NCBI GenBank assembly: GCA_964548275.1
Contig: CAZJQI010000004.1
Span: forward strand, 1-64,000
Length of the DNA stretch: 64,000 bases
Source: JAUVUV01 sp964548275
Lineage (GTDB): Bacteria > Gemmatimonadota > Glassbacteria > GWA2-58-10
Reading direction: 5' to 3'
Made by a program: the position numbers and the translations under genes. Numbering within the stretch: position 1 is the first letter of the stretch; each line of letters begins with the position of its first letter. The notes under the pieces were generated by a model, which saw nothing but the letters and a program-made list of their open reading frames with translations, was not told where the DNA came from and searched no databases. Shown in pieces: positions 26,765 to 34,724 of this stretch.

Positions 26765-27487
26765 ATGTCCGTTATAAAGTACACCAGAGTTCTTCTCAAG
26801 CTGAGCGGCGAAACCTTTGCTGGCGAGGGAAGCCCGGATATCACCCCCTCCTGCCTTAACCCTCTGATTGATGATATCTACAAGGTGCATAAAATGAGTG
26901 TCCAGCTCGGACTGGTTATCGGCGGCGGAAATATTATCCGCGGCACACTCGCCACTGAGCAGGGGATCGACAGGGTGTCGGCCGATTATATGGGCATGCT
27001 GGCCACTGTGATCAATGCCCTCGCCGTGCAAAACATTCTTGAAAGCCGCGGCCTCGCTACGCGGGTAATGACCGCTATCCGAATGGAACAGCTCGCCGAG
27101 CCCTACATTCGCCGCCGCGCGATCAGACACCTGGAAAAAGGCAGGGTGGTTATCTTCGCCGGCGGTACCGGCAATCCATACTTTTCTACCGATACTGCGG
27201 CTGTTTTGCGGGCAATCGAAACCGAAAGCCAGATAATTCTTAAAGCTACCAAAGTCAACGGAATTTACACCGCCGATCCTACTGTCGAGAAACAAGCCAA
27301 GTTTATCCCCAGATTGACCTACCTTGAAGTTCTCCAGAAAGGAATCAAAGTCATGGATACCACGGCAATTACCCTCTGTATGGATAACAAATTGCCGATT
27401 CTGGTATTTAACATGGGAAAGAAAAACGCTCTTTCCAGAATAATTGCCGGTGAAACCATTGGTACTATTGTGGAGGCGACATCATGA
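26765..27487 (+). CDS. pyrH: Uridylate kinase
   Basis: A 240-residue hexameric UMP kinase of the amino-acid-kinase fold. Motifs are RVLLKLSGETFAG at the N-terminus, GGGNIIRG, DYMGMLATVINALA, the ATP-site phrase FAGGTGNPYFSTDTAA and LKATKVNGIYTADP. It converts UMP to UDP for RNA, and for UDP-sugars and lipid carriers made from UTP. It overlaps frr by 4 bases. Confidence 0.98.
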   Translation: MSVIKYTRVLLKLSGETFAGEGSPDITPSCLNPLIDDIYKVHKMSVQLGLVIGGGNIIRGTLATEQGIDRVSADYMGMLATVINALAVQNILESRGLATRVMTAIRMEQLAEPYIRRRAIRHLEKGRVVIFAGGTGNPYFSTDTAAVLRAIETESQIILKATKVNGIYTADPTVEKQAKFIPRLTYLEVLQKGIKVMDTTAITLCMDNKLPILVFNMGKKNALSRIIAGETIGTIVEATS

Positions 27488-28041
27488 TCGAGGGAGTCTT
27501 GAAAACGACCACCCAGAAGATGGAACAGGCAATTGAAGGGATTCATCACGAATTGGCAGGTATCCGCACTGGCAAGGCATCTCCGACCCTGATTGAAAAC
27601 CTCCAGATCGAGGCTTACGGGTCCAAAATGCCGCTGAACCAGTTGGCCACGATCACTTCGCCTGAACCCAGGCTCCTGATGATTCAGCCCTGGGATAAGT
27701 CCATAGTCGGATCGATCATGAAAGCGATCCAGAGTTCAGACCTCGGCCTTACTCCCTCGCATGAAGGTAACATTATCCGGGTACCGATCCCCCCGCTTAA
27801 CGAGGAACGACGCAGAGAACTGGTCCGCCTTGCACATAAAATCGCCGAAAACGGCCGGATCTCGATCAGGCACTCCCGCAAAGAGGCCAACGATCAGGCG
27901 AAAAAAGCCGAAAAAGAACATCAGATCTCAGAGGATGAGGCACACCGTGGGATGGATGAAGTGCAAAAACTGACAGATAAGTACATAGAAAAAATAGATG
28001 TGCTGCTGAAAGCCAAAGAAGACGAGATTATGGAGATTTGA
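27484..28041 (+). CDS. frr: Ribosome recycling factor
   Basis: A 185-residue protein covering the full RRF family: a three-helix bundle plus small beta domain (GIRTGKASPTLIENLQIEAYGS, IQPWDKSIVGSIMKAI, RKEANDQAKKAEKEHQISEDEA). With EF-G it splits post-termination ribosomes. Its ATG overlaps the pyrH stop, and a terminator follows. Confidence 0.98.
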   Translation: MIEGVLKTTTQKMEQAIEGIHHELAGIRTGKASPTLIENLQIEAYGSKMPLNQLATITSPEPRLLMIQPWDKSIVGSIMKAIQSSDLGLTPSHEGNIIRVPIPPLNEERRRELVRLAHKIAENGRISIRHSRKEANDQAKKAEKEHQISEDEAHRGMDEVQKLTDKYIEKIDVLLKAKEDEIMEI

Positions 28042-28091
28042 ACCTGATACCGTCGGTGACTGAATTAAGCGATCTAATTATCGAGAACGGG

Positions 28092-28122
28092 CCCCGGAAA
28101 TGAACTTTCCGGGGATTTTTTT
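28092..28122 (+). terminator. Rho-independent terminator after frr
   Basis: CCCCGGAAA pairs with TTTCCGGGG (9 bp, TGAAC loop) and is followed by A and seven T residues. It ends the rpsB-tsf-pyrH-frr transcript about 50 bases after frr. Confidence 0.92.
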
Positions 28123-28238
28123 AAGCTGCGAAAACCCTACCAAGACTTTAACTATTGCCATCATAACGCTTTAATTATAACTTTATTATGTGAGAAGTGA
28201 TTCTGTTTCCAGGATAATCCCCCATTGGTAAACCGGAA

Positions 28239-28988
28239 ATGACCGAATCCGAACTCAAAGCGCTGATTATCGAAAACGGTAACATACCCAGACACATTGC
28301 AATAATCATGGACGGCAACGGCAGATGGGCCGAAATGCGCGGAAGACCCCGGGTATTCGGACACCAGCACGGTATGGATGCGGTCCGGGCGGTGGTCAAG
28401 GGCTGCCGTGAACTGGGTTGCGAAGCCCTTACACTATACGCTTTCAGCGAGGAAAACTGGGAGCGCCCCCTGGGTGAGATTAATGTCCTGATGCGCCTGC
28501 TGCGCAAATACATAGAAAAAGAACAGGATAACCTCAAGAAAAACGGGATCAAGCTCAGGTGTCTGGGCCGGCTAGGTAAAATCGATCCGGAACCGCTAAA
28601 GGTCCTGGAAGAAGCGGAGGCCTATACCGCGGACTGCAACGACATGGTATTGAATCTGGCAATCAGCTATGGCAGCCGGAGTGAAATAGTCGATGCGGCC
28701 CGCTATCTCTGCCGTCAAGCCGCCGCAGGTCGGCTGGATCCGGAAAGCGTGGATGAATATACTGTTGCCGGAGCTCTTTACACCGCCGGTCTCCCCGATC
28801 CGGATCTGTTGATCCGCACCAGCGGTGAAATGAGGATCAGCAATTTCCTCCTCTGGCAGATCGCCTATTCTGAAATCTATATTACCCCTATACTCTGGCC
28901 GGATTTTACCAAAAAGGATCTTTTCGAGGCAATTGGTGAATTCCAGAAGCGCGATCGGCGGTTCGGCAGGGTGAAAAGCAAAGAATAG
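28239..28988 (+). CDS. uppS: Undecaprenyl diphosphate synthase
   Basis: A 249-residue cis-prenyltransferase that extends farnesyl diphosphate with isopentenyl diphosphate to the C55 carrier for peptidoglycan and O-antigen. Family motifs are intact: HIAIIMDGNGRWA (catalytic Asp), GHQHGMDAVR, LTLYAFSEENWERP, and the C-terminal LLIRTSGEMRISNFLLWQIAYSEIY. It is the first of uppS-cdsA-dxr-rseP, which supplies envelope lipids. Confidence 0.97.
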   Translation: MTESELKALIIENGNIPRHIAIIMDGNGRWAEMRGRPRVFGHQHGMDAVRAVVKGCRELGCEALTLYAFSEENWERPLGEINVLMRLLRKYIEKEQDNLKKNGIKLRCLGRLGKIDPEPLKVLEEAEAYTADCNDMVLNLAISYGSRSEIVDAARYLCRQAAAGRLDPESVDEYTVAGALYTAGLPDPDLLIRTSGEMRISNFLLWQIAYSEIYITPILWPDFTKKDLFEAIGEFQKRDRRFGRVKSKE

Positions 28989-29051
28989 TTCAACTCAGGT
29001 GAATCCATTGAAAGTAAAAGGATTGAGGAGGAAGTGGAGGAGGGTTGTCTG

Positions 29052-29882
29052 ATGAACCTGCTTCAACGATGTCTGGTCGCCGCAGTGGGCGTACCGGCAA
29101 TCTATCTGCTTATCCGCCTCGGTTCGTGGTATGTCTTGTTGCTTGTGGCAGTTCAGGCTGGCCTGGCCGCCCGTGAGTTCTATTCGATGGCCCGGCAAAA
29201 GGGATTGAGACCCATAGCAGGCCTGGGGACCCTTCTGGCTGCTGCTTTGCCTTTCTCTGTTTTCCTGGCTCTGACAATTCAAAGCTCGATCTGGATTTCC
29301 TCTTCGGTTTCCCTTGCGCTCATGGCAGTTGCTGTGGCTGCGCTAATCGGGTCGCAGGGAGTCCAGGGCGCCATTGCCCGCATCTCGGTAACAGCTTTCG
29401 GAATACTTTATTTCGGCGGCCTGTTTTCCACCCAACTGCTGCTGCGTCTCGATCCGGGTTATCCTGATATGGCTGGAGTGAACTGGCTTTTCCTGGCTTA
29501 TCTGGGTACCTGGGCAGTTGATACTGGAAGCTACGCCAGCGGCAGATTATTCGGTCGCCGCAAGCTAAGCCCGGTCTTAAGTCCCGGCAAGACCTATGAG
29601 GGAGCTATCGGCGGCATGTTGCTTGGCATTGCGGTATCCTATTTCCTGGGCTCTGTCTGGATGGGACTTTTCGGTTGGGTCCAGGCCCTGGTTTACGGAC
29701 TCCTGATCGGAATTGCCGCTCAAGCAGGCGATCTTGTCGTTTCTGTTTTCAAAAGGGACTCCGGGGTTAAGGATTCCTCCAGACTGATCCCGGGACACGG
29801 AGGGGTGCTCGACCGTTTCGATAGCCTTCTTTTTACCGTGCCGGTGAGCGTTATTTTCCGTTACTTTATTAGTCCGGTGTAG
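29052..29882 (+). CDS. cdsA: Phosphatidate cytidylyltransferase
   Basis: A 276-residue multi-pass membrane enzyme that makes CDP-diacylglycerol from phosphatidate and CTP. The signature near the C-terminus, QAGDLVVSVFKRDSGVKDSSRLIPGHGGVLDRFDSLLF, contains the conserved S-x(8)-F-KR-x(4)-KD-x(5)-GHGG-x(2)-DR-D pattern. The ATG at 29052 is preferred over an in-frame GTG at 29034 because GGAGGAGGG lies directly upstream. Confidence 0.95.
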   Translation: MNLLQRCLVAAVGVPAIYLLIRLGSWYVLLLVAVQAGLAAREFYSMARQKGLRPIAGLGTLLAAALPFSVFLALTIQSSIWISSSVSLALMAVAVAALIGSQGVQGAIARISVTAFGILYFGGLFSTQLLLRLDPGYPDMAGVNWLFLAYLGTWAVDTGSYASGRLFGRRKLSPVLSPGKTYEGAIGGMLLGIAVSYFLGSVWMGLFGWVQALVYGLLIGIAAQAGDLVVSVFKRDSGVKDSSRLIPGHGGVLDRFDSLLFTVPVSVIFRYFISPV

Positions 29883-29887
29883 TCTAC

Positions 29888-31042
29888 ATGCCCCAGAACG
29901 TTTGCATACTTGGGGCCACGGGTTCTATTGGTGAGAACTGTCTCGCTGTGCTTAACGAACTGGCCCCCCGTTTCAGAGTGGTGTCTCTGGCAGCACACAG
30001 AAATGTCCACCGTCTGCTTGAGTCCGCAAGGGCGTTCGGGGCCGCCAGAATCTGTCTGGCCGATTGCAGCGTGGCCGAGGAGATCGACAGACAGAGTCTC
30101 GGCGCTATCGAACTGGGCTGCGGCCAGGAATCACTGGTCGAGCTTGCCACAGACCCTGAGGTGGATATTGTTGTCAATGCCATGGTCGGCTCGGCTGGCC
30201 TGGCCCCCTCGGTGGCGGCACTCAAGGCAGGTAAGCGGCTCGCCCTGGCCAATAAAGAATCTCTGGTAATGGCGGGCGCACACTTGATACGGCTGGCCGG
30301 GGAGAAGCCGGGTGCCGAGATCATTCCTGTGGACAGCGAGCACAGCGCTCTTTTCCAGCTTATTGACTTGCACGAATCCCGAAGTGCCCTGGAGAAGGTT
30401 ATAATTACAGCTTCCGGCGGCCCGTTTCGAGGAAGCGACAGGGCGCGGCTGGAAAAGGTCACTTTCGCCGAGAGCCTGAATCACCCAACCTGGAAGATGG
30501 GGCCGAAAATCACGATCGATTCGGCCAGCCTGGCGAACAAGGGACTGGAGATCATCGAAGCGCACTTTCTTTTCGGACTGGAGTATGAGAACATAGAGGT
30601 TCTGGTGCACCCGCAGTCCATAGTCCACGGGATGGCGGTATTCCACGATGGCACCGTGCTGGCACATATAGGTGTTCCGGACATGCGGATTCCTATCCAA
30701 TATGCGCTGACCTATCCGGATCGTGTGCAGAGCAGTATCAGGCCTCCGGATTTAGCCGCTATTGGCGAGTTGACATTCGAGTCGGTGGACGGGAAAAATT
30801 TTCCCTGCCTGGCGCTTGCTTACGAAGCAGGCAGGAAAGGGGGCGTTGCCACCGCGGTGTTCAATGCAGCTAACGAGGCTGCTGTGAAGCTTTTCAGCAA
30901 GGGCTTGATCGTCTTCACGCAGATACCCGATATAATAGAGAAGACTCTGGCCGAGGTTCGCGCAGGAGGCGAGCCCTCGCTGGAGGAGATTTTTCAGGCA
31001 GACAGTTGGGCCAGGGATTTTGCAGTGCAGCTGATTGCTTAG
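29888..31042 (+). CDS. dxr: 1-deoxy-D-xylulose-5-phosphate reductoisomerase
   Basis: A 384-residue NADPH enzyme of the MEP isoprenoid pathway. The NADPH loop GATGSIGEN is at residues 9-17, with LANKESLVMAG, the metal and substrate region VDSEHSALFQ, ASGGPFRG, NHPTWKMGPKITIDSASLANKGLE and VHPQSIVHGM all present. It starts 5 bases after cdsA. Confidence 0.97.
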   Translation: MPQNVCILGATGSIGENCLAVLNELAPRFRVVSLAAHRNVHRLLESARAFGAARICLADCSVAEEIDRQSLGAIELGCGQESLVELATDPEVDIVVNAMVGSAGLAPSVAALKAGKRLALANKESLVMAGAHLIRLAGEKPGAEIIPVDSEHSALFQLIDLHESRSALEKVIITASGGPFRGSDRARLEKVTFAESLNHPTWKMGPKITIDSASLANKGLEIIEAHFLFGLEYENIEVLVHPQSIVHGMAVFHDGTVLAHIGVPDMRIPIQYALTYPDRVQSSIRPPDLAAIGELTFESVDGKNFPCLALAYEAGRKGGVATAVFNAANEAAVKLFSKGLIVFTQIPDIIEKTLAEVRAGGEPSLEEIFQADSWARDFAVQLIA

Positions 31043-31110
31043 AAAAAGCCGCTGGATACCTTGAAGGGATAATCTCTGGAGAAGTTCTACCGGTGATTTA
31101 AGGAACTTCG

Positions 31111-31137
31111 AGGGCGAGGAATGCCTTGCCCTTTTTG
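31111..31137 (+). terminator. Terminator-like hairpin after dxr
   Basis: AGGGCGAGG (31111-31119) pairs with CCTTGCCCT (31124-31132, one G-T wobble) over a four-base loop, then TTTT. The hairpin core resembles GGGCGAGGTATGCCTTGCC at 48228-48246, so it may derive from a repeat family. Confidence 0.65.
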
Positions 31138-31310
31138 TTTCAGGTTAAGCCGGCATTTTAGCTCGAAATAAAAGTACGGCCGGAATAAGCGATCTGAATA
31201 ATAACTTGAGAAACTTGCACTGGAGCCCAAAGGGCAATAAATTGATAGTGAGTCCATCCCAACCCGATATACACTTATGGGAGGGCTTAACGAAAAAAAG
31301 CGGAGTAATG

Positions 31311-32681
31311 ATGGCCTTTACCGTATTGGTAGCAATTTTTGTTCTCGGAGTGCTGATATTTGTCCACGAACTGGGGCATTTCCTGGTGGCCAAACTCGTG
31401 GACATTCAGGTGCTGCGATTTTCGATTGGGTTTGGCAAGCCGATTGTTACCCGCACCTGGGGCGAGACCGAATACTCTCTGTCCTGTATCCCGTTCGGCG
31501 GTTACGTGAAAATGGCCGGAGACGATCCGGCAGAGGGGATTGAAGGTACCGTTGACCCGGAAAAAGTGTCCACGGATCCGGCACGTCATTTCGAAAATAA
31601 GGGTGTCTTCCAGCGATTCCTTGTGATTTCCGCAGGTCCGGTGGCGAATTTTCTGCTCGCCATGATACTCTACCAGGGAATTATCTTTTTCCAGGGAGTT
31701 GATACCTTCTCAACCACAACTGTTGAGACCCTGGAACAGGAGATGATCCTTCCGGGAATGGAAAAAATCCGGGACCGGTCAGAAATCTTGAAAGTTAACG
31801 GTATCGAGGTATCCAACTGGGACGGGGTAATCGATGAGGTGCTCGGTGGCTCTGGCAGGGCCACCGGTTTTTTCCTTCTGGATCAGCAGAGTAGCGAACA
31901 ATATTCCGTTTCGATTTCCACTGCCAATGATTCGCTCCGCCAGCAACTGGTAACAGCCCTTGTTCCTTTTTCACTGCCCCGTGTCGGCACCGTTATCCCG
32001 GGTAAACCGGCACAGAAAGCGGGCCTGGAGCGTGGCGATCTGATACTTGGGATAAACGGGGAGCCGGTACGGAGCTGGCGCGAAATGACTGAGAAAATCT
32101 ATGCCAGCGCAGGAGTTCCTCTCACGCTATTCGTGGAGCGAGGCGCCGAAAGGATTCAGATCGAGGCAACACCGGAGAAAAGAAGTGTTTCCCGGGGTGA
32201 CGGTTCTTTCGAGGAAAGGGGTCTAATCGGTATCGGCCCGTATTTTGACCGGGTCCCGCTGCCTCTTACCGAATCTATTATAGCCGGGGCAAAGAATACG
32301 GTCCATATGACTGTGTTCATCACGGAAAGCCTTACAAACCTTTTTATAGGCTTGATTACCAGACGTATCTCCCTGGGAGAGGCGAAAGATGTTTTCGGCG
32401 GACCGGTGCTGATCGGACAGTTGGCCGGGGAGTCGGCGCGGTCGGGATACCTGTGGAGTTTCATGGCGATCTTGAGTATCAATCTTGCGATTCTCAACCT
32501 CCTGCCGATCCCGGTTCTCGATGGAGGACACCTCTTGTTTCTGCTGATCGAGGTGGTCCGTTTCGGCAGGCCGCTTTCTTCAGCCCAGAGGATGCGGCTG
32601 ATTCAGGTGGGCCTTTTAATAGTGTTCGCTCTGATGCTGCTGGCAACAGCCAACGACCTGAGGAGGGTTTTCGGTCTTTAG
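31311..32681 (+). CDS. rseP: RIP metalloprotease RseP (site-2 protease)
   Basis: A 456-residue intramembrane zinc protease that clips membrane-bound anti-sigma factors and signal-peptide remnants. The active site HELGH is at residues 19-23 in the first helix; the second motif PIPVLDGGHLLF (zinc Asp) lies in a C-terminal helix. Two PDZ-like regions sit between them (about 150-230 and 225-300: VGTVIPGKPAQKAGLERGDLI). Starts at 31308 or 31311 fit GGAG at 31302; an in-frame upstream extension to 31206 has no ribosome site and is not family-like. It ends 33 bases from the convergent M23 gene. Confidence 0.94.
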   Translation: MAFTVLVAIFVLGVLIFVHELGHFLVAKLVDIQVLRFSIGFGKPIVTRTWGETEYSLSCIPFGGYVKMAGDDPAEGIEGTVDPEKVSTDPARHFENKGVFQRFLVISAGPVANFLLAMILYQGIIFFQGVDTFSTTTVETLEQEMILPGMEKIRDRSEILKVNGIEVSNWDGVIDEVLGGSGRATGFFLLDQQSSEQYSVSISTANDSLRQQLVTALVPFSLPRVGTVIPGKPAQKAGLERGDLILGINGEPVRSWREMTEKIYASAGVPLTLFVERGAERIQIEATPEKRSVSRGDGSFEERGLIGIGPYFDRVPLPLTESIIAGAKNTVHMTVFITESLTNLFIGLITRRISLGEAKDVFGGPVLIGQLAGESARSGYLWSFMAILSINLAILNLLPIPVLDGGHLLFLLIEVVRFGRPLSSAQRMRLIQVGLLIVFALMLLATANDLRRVFGL

Positions 32682-32714
32682 TACAGGAATGAAAATTATG
32701 ATGTTATTCGGTTT

Positions 32715-33626
32715 TTAATCCAGTTCCTCGATCACGAACTTGGTCGGGTCAGCTGCTTTATTGTTAATTTCGATCTGGTAATGAAGATGCGGGCCGGTGG
32801 TGCGTCCGCTCATTCCGATCAGGGCGATCAAATCACCCCTGCCAACCTTGTCCCCGCGCCTGACTTTTATCTCGCTCAGGTGGCCGTACTTGCTGACAAT
32901 CCCGTCCCGATGTTCGATAAATATCACGTTGCCCCAGTAAACCTCTTTCCCGGCTAAAATAACCCTGCCTGCGGCTGTAGCCTTGACCGGCGTACCTATC
33001 TTGTTAACTAAGTCAATACCTCTGTGGAAATGTCGTTTTCCGGTGAACGGCGACATTCGCCAGCCGAACCTGCTGGTCATATACCCCTGAGCAGGCAGGA
33101 TCGATGGCGTGTAATCAAGGCGCTTTTTCTCCTGCAAGGCGAGATCGGCGAGCTCTTCGAGCCTTTTTTTCAAACGCTTGACTCGCTCATCAGTTTTCTC
33201 GTTTTCGTGACTAATGGACGGAAACTCATAACTATTCTCTTCCACCATGGATTCAAGACCGTCTGCTGAAATAGTTTCCAATTCTTCGCCACCGCCTATT
33301 CCTCCCTTGTAGCTCACTTTGGAAGCCAAATTATCATTCTCAGGCAGCACGCCCAGAAAGAAGGATATTTTCTCTTCGAAATTCTCTAACTCGACAAGGC
33401 GCTTTTTGACATTTTGCTGTTCAATCGTCAGATTCTGCATTGTTTGGGTATAAGAACTCCTTACGCTTCTGAGAATGTAGAAATTATAAGCAATTACCGT
33501 TGACCCGACAAAAAAAGCGATTGACAGCAGCAGAAGGGTCACTTTTATAGTGGAGATTAAATCCAACCCGAGAGTGCGAGAACGCCCATCGGCAAAAAAT
33601 ATCATCAAATACATTTTATTTTTCAT
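32715..33626 (-). CDS. M23 family metallopeptidase with N-terminal membrane helix and coiled coil
   Basis: A 303-residue protein. One N-terminal membrane helix (VTLLLLSIAFFVGSTVIAY) and a coiled coil (about 55-180) are followed by a LytM/M23 domain (about 195-300). Zinc ligands are visible in HFHRGIDLV and HLHYQIEI; MTSRFGWRMSPFTG and KYGHLSEI complete the signature. It probably cleaves peptidoglycan cross-links or works as an amidase or envelope activator. Its start overlaps the end of the upstream small membrane protein gene by 11 bases, so the two are translationally coupled. Confidence 0.9.
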   Translation of the reverse strand: MKNKMYLMIFFADGRSRTLGLDLISTIKVTLLLLSIAFFVGSTVIAYNFYILRSVRSSYTQTMQNLTIEQQNVKKRLVELENFEEKISFFLGVLPENDNLASKVSYKGGIGGGEELETISADGLESMVEENSYEFPSISHENEKTDERVKRLKKRLEELADLALQEKKRLDYTPSILPAQGYMTSRFGWRMSPFTGKRHFHRGIDLVNKIGTPVKATAAGRVILAGKEVYWGNVIFIEHRDGIVSKYGHLSEIKVRRGDKVGRGDLIALIGMSGRTTGPHLHYQIEINNKAADPTKFVIEELD

Positions 33627-33930
33627 CAGTAGCTTTCCCAGTATTGAAATGCAAAAGACGAGAGATCTCTTCTTTGTTCGTCAGGCAGATATTCAGGTCG
33701 CTTTCAAGTTGTGTCTGTTCTTGGTTGATTCGTGTAAGCTGCTCCTGAATCTGATTTTTTTCCCTGATCAGCCGCTGATTGTAGATAACACATTGGCTTG
33801 CAATGAAAGTAATTGCAGCGAAACAAACTATTGCGACAACGGATACTAAAGTGGGGTTCAACTTGCGAAGTTTCCCGCTGGTAGTCACGAGAAAATATGA
33901 TGTCTTGGCTTTGATTCTGGATCGACTCAT
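33616..33930 (-). CDS. Small single-pass membrane coiled-coil protein, partner of the M23 peptidase
   Basis: A 104-residue protein with a basic N-terminus, one membrane helix (LVSVVAIVCFAAITFIASQCVIY) and a short coiled coil (QLTRINQEQTQLESDLNICL). The layout copies the N-terminal half of the following M23 protein and of FtsB/L-type division proteins. The 11-base overlap with the peptidase gene suggests a complex of the two. I recognise no named family. Confidence 0.6.
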   Translation of the reverse strand: MSRSRIKAKTSYFLVTTSGKLRKLNPTLVSVVAIVCFAAITFIASQCVIYNQRLIREKNQIQEQLTRINQEQTQLESDLNICLTNKEEISRLLHFNTGKATDEK

Positions 33931-34116
33931 TTTCGAATTCCCTGGCTTGTCAATGGCTGGAAATGCAATTTAATTCTCTCCAGAGGCGGCAATTTCCGGA
34001 TAGAAAAATCATAGCAGAGCTATAACTTCCCTATCTATTTAAGTTATAACGGATAATTAAAATTTTACTTTAATTATTGTTTTCCCCAACAGCGAGAAAT
34101 AGTGCGCAAATTGTTT

Positions 34117-34150
34117 GAATCCGAAGCTTATTAGAATCCGAAGCTTATTA
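34117..34150. repeat. Perfect tandem duplication of 17 bp
   Basis: GAATCCGAAGCTTATTA occurs twice head to tail, immediately downstream of the tRNA terminator (minus-strand sense). It looks like a recent slippage or break-repair duplication. Confidence 0.9.
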
Positions 34151-34184
34151 GAAAAAAAGGATTTACCGCCAAAGCGGTAAATCC
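34151..34184 (-). terminator. Terminator of the tRNA-fMet gene
   Basis: Read on the minus strand, GGATTTACCGC pairs with GCGGTAAATCC (11 bp, 4-base loop) and is followed by seven T residues. It lies 10 bases after the tRNA 3' end. Confidence 0.92.
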
Positions 34185-34193
34185 CTGATATAA

Positions 34194-34270
<77 letters not shown>

Positions 34271-34299
34271 ACAATTGTCTAAAGGATAATTCTAAAGCT

Positions 34300-34328
34300 A
34301 TTATACCTTAAACACTTTATTATGTCAA
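34300..34328 (-). promoter_or_regulatory. Consensus sigma-70 promoter of tRNA-fMet
   Basis: On the minus strand TTGACA (34323-34328), a 17-base spacer and TATAAT (34300-34305) match the consensus perfectly. Transcription would begin about 20 bases before the tRNA. Confidence 0.92.
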
Positions 34329-34357
34329 GTATTTTGGCCTTTTTGCGCAAAAATACA

Positions 34358-34690
34358 TTATTTGCCTGGTTTTAACGAATCGGCTGCACTATCCGGACCT
34401 TCGGGCAGGATTCGATATATAGTTTCTCCCTTGCCGGCCATTCCCAGATTTTCCCGGGCCACCTTTTCGATGGCCTGTGGGTCTTCCCTGAACACCCTGA
34501 TCTGGTCGGCGAGTATCTGGTTATGGATCCGGAGCTGCTCCACGTGCTCAGAAAGAGCTTTTTTCTTCTGGTAAAGTTTCCAGATGGAGACGAAATTATA
34601 GTCTCCTCCGAACAAGGCCAGGATAAGCAGGCCGCCAAACAGGGTCAGCAGTACAAGTTTTGGCCGTTTTTTCCAGGACAGGACCGGCAT
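34358..34690 (-). CDS. ftsB: FtsB/DivIC-type septum formation initiator
   Basis: A 110-residue protein with a short basic N-terminus, one membrane helix (LVLLTLFGGLLILALFGGDYNF) and a coiled coil (WKLYQKKKALSEHVEQLRIHNQILADQI). The ending PQAIEKVARENLGMAGKGETIYRI carries the conserved ARExLGM-x-KxxE motif of the family. The ATG at 34690 is chosen because longer in-frame starts would run into eno. It lies 34 bases downstream of eno, the common eno-ftsB order. It acts in the divisome with FtsL/FtsQ-type partners. Confidence 0.88.
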   Translation of the reverse strand: MPVLSWKKRPKLVLLTLFGGLLILALFGGDYNFVSIWKLYQKKKALSEHVEQLRIHNQILADQIRVFREDPQAIEKVARENLGMAGKGETIYRILPEGPDSAADSLKPGK

Positions 34691-34724
34691 GGTAATTATC
34701 GATTTAAAGTTATCCGTGCAAAGC

